Source: Modestobacter sp.
GTDB taxonomy: Bacteria; Actinomycetota; Actinomycetes; Mycobacteriales; Geodermatophilaceae
DNA length: 11,691 bases
Reading direction: 5' to 3'
NCBI GenBank assembly: GCA_025963425.1
Contig: JAOPUQ010000180.1
Location: 1 to 11,691, forward strand
Positions within the stretch are counted from its first letter, which is position 1, and the number at the start of each line of letters is the position of its first letter. The position numbers were made by a program, and so were the translations under genes. The notes beneath the pieces are model-generated. The model had not been told where the DNA came from and searched no databases. It worked only from the letters and a program-made list of their open reading frames with translations. Shown here in pieces: positions 8,839 through 11,691 of the stretch.

Positions 8839-9001
8839 GCGGTGACCTTACGCCGGGAGCGGAAGTCGTCCTGCCGGAACGACCAGTTCAGCGCGCAATC
8901 CGCGACATCCGCGCAGCTCGTGCGCGGCGCCTCCGGAGGTGTGGTGCGGGGCCGGTGACCGGCGCGACACGGCGGCGTCACGCCTGGCCCGGACACACCT
9001 C

Positions 9002-9028
9002 GGCCCCCGGGAGGACGTCCCGGGGGCC
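9002..9028 (-). terminator. Strong intercistronic hairpin (attenuator or mRNA-stabilising)
   Basis: A perfect 11-base inverted repeat (GGCCCCCGGGA / TCCCGGGGGCC) with a 5-base loop (GGACG), about 135 bases past the binding-protein stop. In the direction of transcription it is not followed by a T-run, so it is not a classical intrinsic terminator; actinobacterial terminators often lack one. In transporter operons such a hairpin after the binding-protein gene usually protects the upstream mRNA or causes partial termination, giving more binding protein than permease. A second, weaker stem (9034-9048) precedes it in the transcript. Confidence 0.6.
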
Positions 9029-9115
9029 GTGGCGGCCGGTGGCCGGCCCCGCCGTGGAGGCGGCGCCGGACCGGGTGGAGCGATGCCCCTCAGCGGTGCT
9101 GTGGAGGCGCGTTCT

Positions 9116-9144
9116 GGTGCTCAGCCGTTCGGGTGCTCAGCCGT
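9116..9144. repeat. 13-base direct repeat
   Basis: GGTGCTCAGCCGT occurs at 9116-9128 and again at 9132-9144, just beyond the 3' end of the binding-protein gene. Start-to-start distance is 16 bases. It may be a simple local duplication; no function can be assigned. Confidence 0.5.
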
Positions 9145-9162
9145 GCTGTTGCGCCCGAGACG

Positions 9163-10905
9163 TCACTGCACCGTCCAGGTGGAGGCGTTCCACAACGGGC
9201 CCGCCTGGGTCGGGTTGTCCTCCACGCCCCCGACGGTGCTGGTGTAGGCGATGAAGGTCGGCTTCTGGTACAGCGGGATGGTGGCCAGCTGGTCCCAGAG
9301 CAGGGCGTCGATCTGGTTGCCCGTCTCGGCGATCTGCGTGTCGTCGGTCTCGGTCTGCCACCGCTCCAGGAGCGCGTCGATCTGCGGCGTGCCGGTCCGG
9401 GCGTAGTTCTGCTGCACCGCGCCGCCCGCACCGGCAGGCGACTCGTAGATCGGCGGGGTGTTGGAGATGAACGGGCTCCCGACCCAGGCGAACAGGGCGA
9501 TCTGGAAGCCGCCGGCCACCAGGCTCGTCGGCTTCTCTGGCCCGGCGAAGATGTCCGGGTTCGCGTTGTACGTCGCCTCGATCCCGGCCTTCTTCAGCTG
9601 CGGGATCATGACCTCGATCGTGGTCTGCCGCAGCGGGTTGTTCGCGGTCGTGTCGATCCGGAACGACAGCCGCTGACCACCCTTGGCGTAGATGCCGTCG
9701 GCACCGAGCGCGTAGCCGGCGGACTCCAGCAGGGCCTTGGCCTTGGCGGTGTTCGCCTGCTTGTACTCGGCCGGGGCGTTGTCCTTGTACTGCGGCTGGG
9801 TGTTCAGCCAGACGTGGTTGTCCAGCACCTGGGCGTCGGAGGAGAACTGGCCGACGGTCTGGTCGACGATCTCCTGCCGGTCCAGCGCCATCCCGAACGC
9901 CTGGCGGACCTTGACGTCCGCGAGCTGTGGGTCGGTCGTGTTGAAGTCCAGGTGCTCGTAGGTGATGCCGAAGCTGATCTTGCTGTCGACGTTGGGCTTG
10001 AGGTCCTCGACCTGACCCACCAGGTCCAGCTGCGGCTGCGGGTAGATGACGTTCAGCTCGCCGCTCTGCAGGCCCTGCACGGCCGTCGTCGGGTCATTGC
10101 CGATGCCCTGGATGACCAGCTGGCTCAGCTTCGGCTTGTCGCCCCAGTAGTTCTCGTTGGGGGTGAGGACGGCGATCTGGCCACCGACATCGATGTTGGA
10201 CTTCTTGAGCTGCCAGGGGCCGCCGGAGATGTCGCTGGGCAGGCCCTCCGCGAGCGGCCAGCCGGTGCTGATGTAGTCGCAGTTCGCGGTCGGGCTGCCC
10301 TGGTCCATGACGTGCTTGGGGAAGACCGGGCTGTTCGATCCGCTGAACAGAGCCTTCCAGTCGGCGAACGGCGGGGAGAGGGTGACGTTCACCGTCTTGC
10401 CGTCGTCCGCGCCGTCGACGGCCGTGATCTGGCTGTACCCGGTGGTGCTGAGCAGCGTGGCGCAGCCGCCGTCCGCCGGGTCCGAGGACCGCTGCAGCTG
10501 CCAGCTGAAGTTGAAGTCGTCCGCGGTGATCGGCTCGCCGTCGCTCCAGACCGCATCCGGGCTGAGGTGGTAGGTGACGGTCTGGCTGTCGCCGTTGACC
10601 TGCGAGGTCGGCTCGTCCGTCAGCAAGGTGTCGTCGTACTTGATCGACAGGTCGGGCTGGACGAGGTACGCCTGCGGAAGCAATTGGGCCTCGATGTTGG
10701 CCACCGAGAGCGCGTTGCCGGACGAGATGAGCGGCATGAGGTTCTCCGGCCAGTCGGTGGCCTCTCCGTAGACCACCCGACCGCTACCGCCACTGGAGGA
10801 GCTGTCGCCCCCTCCACTGTCACTGCCACCACCGCACGCCGTCAGCGCCATTGCACCGACGACGCCGGTGGCGACGAGCAGCGAGCTGCGCTTGCTCAAC
10901 TTCAC
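9163..10905 (-). CDS. Peptide ABC transporter substrate-binding lipoprotein (SBP family 5)
   Basis: A 580-residue extracytoplasmic lipoprotein that captures peptides for the importer. It has a lipoprotein signal: charged start KLSKR, hydrophobic core (8-20) and lipobox LTAC with the lipidated Cys24, followed by a Gly/Ser linker (25-43). The family 5 fold is recognised from VVYGEATDWPENLMPLIS (44-61), TYHLSPDAVWSDGEPITADD (111-130), ISGGPWQLKK (226-235) and LTPNENYW (247-254). C148 and C209 could form a disulfide. The GTG at 10905 is chosen because GAGGAGG lies 9 bases before it and it places the signal peptide at the N-terminus; the longer reading to 10971 would spoil the signal. It is the promoter-proximal gene of the importer. 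Ligand (dipeptide, oligopeptide or other) cannot be read from the sequence. Confidence 0.95.
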   Translation of the reverse strand: MKLSKRSSLLVATGVVGAMALTACGGGSDSGGGDSSSSGGSGRVVYGEATDWPENLMPLISSGNALSVANIEAQLLPQAYLVQPDLSIKYDDTLLTDEPTSQVNGDSQTVTYHLSPDAVWSDGEPITADDFNFSWQLQRSSDPADGGCATLLSTTGYSQITAVDGADDGKTVNVTLSPPFADWKALFSGSNSPVFPKHVMDQGSPTANCDYISTGWPLAEGLPSDISGGPWQLKKSNIDVGGQIAVLTPNENYWGDKPKLSQLVIQGIGNDPTTAVQGLQSGELNVIYPQPQLDLVGQVEDLKPNVDSKISFGITYEHLDFNTTDPQLADVKVRQAFGMALDRQEIVDQTVGQFSSDAQVLDNHVWLNTQPQYKDNAPAEYKQANTAKAKALLESAGYALGADGIYAKGGQRLSFRIDTTANNPLRQTTIEVMIPQLKKAGIEATYNANPDIFAGPEKPTSLVAGGFQIALFAWVGSPFISNTPPIYESPAGAGGAVQQNYARTGTPQIDALLERWQTETDDTQIAETGNQIDALLWDQLATIPLYQKPTFIAYTSTVGGVEDNPTQAGPLWNASTWTVQ

Positions 10906-10945
10906 GTTCGAATGCCTCCTCGACCCGCCTGCGCGGGAGGGAACG
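10904..10945 (-). promoter_or_regulatory. Possible hairpin masking the binding-protein ribosome binding site
   Basis: In the transcript, CGTTC (plus 10941-10945) can pair with GAACG (10905-10909), which includes the first base of the GTG start, and CCTCC (10936-10940) can pair with the GGAGG ribosome binding site (10915-10919), leaving a 5-base bulge. A competing local stem, CCCGC/GCGGG (10924-10928 with 10933-10937), would free the site. Two mutually exclusive folds around a start codon suggest translational control, but this is inferred from pairing alone. Confidence 0.35.
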
Positions 10946-10952
10946 ATCAGGT

Positions 10953-10971
10953 GTGACCAACCCGGGATCAC
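10953..10971. repeat. GTGA...TCAC interrupted dyad in the binding-protein leader
   Basis: GTGA at 10953-10956 and TCAC at 10968-10971 form a short inverted repeat around a GC-rich centre (CCAACCCGGGA). The arms are short, so it may be chance; it is listed because two other GTGA/TCAC-type dyads lie nearby upstream. Confidence 0.25.
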
Positions 10972-11007
10972 CGGACGGGACTGGGGACGTGCCTGGCACC
11001 GCCTGTA

Positions 11008-11029
11008 GGACAGCTGTCATCAGCTGTCC
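11008..11029. promoter_or_regulatory. Perfect 22-base inverted repeat upstream of the binding-protein gene
   Basis: Arms GGACAGCTG (11008-11016) and CAGCTGTCC (11021-11029) are exact reverse complements around a TCAT loop. If the promoter proposed at 11050-11079 is right, this sits about +14 to +35 in the transcript, where it could act as a repressor operator just past the start site or as a leader hairpin. The binding factor is unknown. Confidence 0.5.
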
Positions 11030-11049
11030 GCGGAAGCGGCGACGGGTGG

Positions 11050-11079
11050 ACCCTAGGCAGAGCCGGAGAAGGCAGTCCA
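11050..11079 (-). promoter_or_regulatory. Candidate promoter of the peptide importer operon
   Basis: On the minus strand a TAGGGT box (plus 11050-11055) fits the relaxed actinobacterial -10 form TAnnnT, and TGGACT (plus 11074-11079) is a partial -35 match at 18-base spacing. Transcription would start near 11043 and leave a leader of about 138 bases containing the inverted repeats listed separately. Such boxes are common by chance, so the call is tentative. Confidence 0.35.
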
Positions 11080-11117
11080 CGACCGTCACCATTTTGTGAC
11101 CTGTGCTCACGACCGTC
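11078..11117. promoter_or_regulatory. Direct-repeat and dyad cluster at the candidate -35 region
   Basis: CACGACCGTC occurs at 11078-11087 and 11108-11117, start-to-start exactly 30 bases, about three helical turns, so two proteins could bind on the same face. Between them, GTCAC (11085-11089) and GTGAC (11096-11100) form a perfect dyad around CATTTT, the most AT-rich patch in the intergenic region. The lower repeat overlaps the proposed -35 box. This looks like a regulator site for the importer, identity unknown. Confidence 0.4.
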
Positions 11118-11265
11118 GCGCGGTGACCGAAACATCCCCCCAACACGCAGCTTCTGGCCGGAACTCTTCCTGCCCACGACGGTTGCGCGCGGATGAGTTG
11201 ACCACCGTTCCGACACTCCAGAGTCCGCCTCCGGCACCGGCGTCGCAATGCCTCCTGGACTGCCC
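11118..11265. other. Intergenic stretch with no feature seen
   Basis: This is the middle of the divergent region between the importer and csbD genes. A minus-strand reading across it (11107-11361) has no ribosome binding site or family resemblance and runs antisense into csbD, so I see no gene here. Confidence 0.5.
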
Positions 11266-11292
11266 GGTGTGTGGACGGCGCCGCTCGGGGTA
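11266..11292 (+). promoter_or_regulatory. Candidate stress-sigma (SigB/SigF-type) promoter for csbD
   Basis: GGTGT (11266-11270) and GGGTA (11288-11292) are spaced by 17 bases and resemble the actinobacterial SigB/SigF pattern GGTTT-N14-17-GGGTA. Transcription would start near 11300, about 33 bases before the csbD start. The -35 box has one mismatch. CsbD in Bacillus is a SigB-controlled gene, which supports the idea but does not prove it. Confidence 0.4.
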
Positions 11293-11332
11293 GGAGGGGG
11301 TCGACCTGATCCGAGACTGAGGAGCGCCCCCC

Positions 11333-11503
11333 ATGAGCGGCATCGACAAGATGAAGAACAAGGCCGAGGAGCTTGCTGGTCAGGGCAAGGAGGCCGCCGG
11401 CAAGGCGACCGACAACCGCGACCTCGAGGCCGAAGGCAAGGGCGACCAGGCCTCCGGCAACGTGAAGCAGGCCGGCGAGAAGGTCAAGGACATCTTCAAG
11501 TGA
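11333..11503 (+). CDS. CsbD family stress-response protein
   Basis: A 56-residue, highly charged soluble protein of the CsbD/UPF0337 family, whose members accumulate under general or osmotic stress; molecular function is not established. The sequence shows the family's repeated pattern: NKAEELAGQGKEAAGKATD (9-27), then LEAEGKGDQASGNVKQAGEK (31-50), with hydrophobic residues spaced for short amphipathic helices. It lacks signal peptide and cysteines. Length matches the family (about 55-70). The ATG at 11333 has TGAGGAG (11318-11324) 8 bases ahead. It is transcribed away from the importer operon and followed by three hairpins, so it is probably monocistronic. Confidence 0.93.
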   Translation: MSGIDKMKNKAEELAGQGKEAAGKATDNRDLEAEGKGDQASGNVKQAGEKVKDIFK

Positions 11504-11509
11504 TCCCCC

Positions 11510-11527
11510 GCCCCACCTCGGTGGGGC
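11510..11527 (+). terminator. csbD downstream hairpin 1
   Basis: GCCCCAC pairs with GTGGGGC across a CTCG loop (7-base stem), starting 6 bases after the csbD stop. No T-run follows, as is common for actinobacterial terminators. Confidence 0.6.
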
Positions 11528-11546
11528 ATGGCTCGACCTGAGCCAC

Positions 11547-11565
11547 GACGGTGGTCGCCACCGTC
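11547..11565. terminator. csbD downstream hairpin 2
   Basis: GACGGTGG and CCACCGTC pair perfectly (8-base stem) across a TCG loop. It is the second of three hairpins in about 100 bases. Confidence 0.45.
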
Positions 11566-11568
11566 CGA

Positions 11569-11605
11569 GAGAGCGCCGTCCCCGGTCCGCCGGGACGGCG
11601 CTCTC
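11569..11605. terminator. csbD downstream hairpin 3, strong and symmetric
   Basis: A perfect 14-base inverted repeat (GAGAGCGCCGTCCC / GGGACGGCGCTCTC) encloses a 9-base loop (CGGTCCGCC). It is the strongest RNA-hairpin candidate in the window and works on either strand, so it could also stop a convergent gene lying beyond the right edge. Confidence 0.65.
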
Positions 11606-11665
11606 GCGTGTCCGCTCCGGTGGTGTCCCGCCCCGCGGCGCCGGGGCCACTGCCTGACCCCGCCC

Positions 11666-11691
11666 CCGGGCTTTCGGTACCGAAAGCCCGG
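11666..11691. repeat. Perfect 26-base palindrome at the window end
   Basis: The last 26 bases are exactly self-complementary around GGTACC at 11676-11681, with left arm CCGGGCTTTCGGT and right arm ACCGAAAGCCCGG. The symmetry may continue past the edge: the bases before it are CCGCCC. Without a loop it favours a DNA-binding site or a stable bidirectional terminator with a forced 4-base loop; the AAAG/CTTT runs inside the stem fit the latter. The sequence beyond is needed. Confidence 0.55.

Larger units (their letters stand above)
8839..9162. other. Intercistronic gap between binding protein and permease genes
   Basis: 324 bases without a convincing gene on either strand; short readings here lack family resemblance and ribosome binding sites. 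It holds a strong perfect hairpin (9002-9028), a smaller GC hairpin (9034-9048), a 10-bp palindrome (8930-8939) and a 13-base direct repeat (9116-9128 and 9132-9144). I see no convincing internal promoter for the permease genes, so read-through from the binding-protein promoter is the simplest reading. Confidence 0.6.

Noticed and set aside
6644..8958. Gln/Asp/Glu/His-rich plus-strand open frames (495 and 317 residues)
   Set aside because: Antisense to the ATPase and two permease genes; the His/Gln/Asp richness is the complement of hydrophobic membrane codons.
9133..10956. 607-residue plus-strand open frame
   Set aside because: Exact antisense of the binding-protein gene, Val/Leu/Arg/Asp-rich shadow; the minus strand has signal peptide, lipobox and family motifs.
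11095..11111. Possible Crp/GlxR-type site (TGTGA...TCACG)
   Set aside because: The half-sites are 7 bases apart, whereas Crp-family sites need 6, and one arm is imperfect; noted only as part of the repeat cluster.
10820..11650. 276-residue minus-strand open frame spanning the intergenic region and csbD
   Set aside because: It overlaps the binding-protein start and lies antisense to csbD, with no ribosome binding site or recognised domain.

Overview
The window is chromosomal DNA from a very GC-rich actinobacterium. The evidence is the strong GC bias at third codon positions, GTG starts, GTGA/ATGA stop-start overlaps, and a mycothiol gene (mshB), since mycothiol is made only by actinobacteria. 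A Geodermatophilaceae-like or related soil actinobacterium is my guess from overall feel, not a demonstrated assignment.

Left part (1-2303): a minus-strand pair, fdxA (seven-iron ferredoxin) followed by dapC (lysine/diaminopimelate aminotransferase, cut by the window edge), overlapping by 4 bases. Divergent from it lies a decayed plus-strand gene of the cyclic-di-GMP family. A GAF-domain start and the last third of an EAL domain are still readable, but in different frames and with the middle missing. A plus-strand GNAT acetyltransferase (2321-3073) follows, with its own good ribosome binding site.

Centre and right (3030-10905): seven minus-strand genes, all reading right to left: a lipoprotein peptide-binding protein, two permeases, two ATPases (a complete DppABCDF/Opp-type importer), then mshB (mycothiol deacetylase) and a small four-helix membrane protein. 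Spacing is tight from the first permease to the end, so most of this is probably one operon. A 324-bp gap with a strong hairpin separates the binding protein from the permeases and probably sets their expression ratio. The grouping peptide importer - mshB - membrane protein - GNAT - fdxA - dapC resembles a neighbourhood I recall from other actinobacteria such as Streptomyces, so it is likely old core synteny rather than an acquired island.

Far right (10906-11691): a 427-bp divergent intergenic region with several symmetric and repeated sites that look like control elements for the importer, then a plus-strand CsbD-type stress protein followed by three hairpins. The window ends exactly on a perfect 26-bp palindrome.

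I found no RNA genes, CRISPR arrays, insertion sequences or clear novel defence or biosynthetic system. The points most worth checking are the collapsed GAF/EAL gene, the coupling of a peptide importer to mycothiol synthesis, and the structured leader and operator-like sites upstream of the binding-protein gene.
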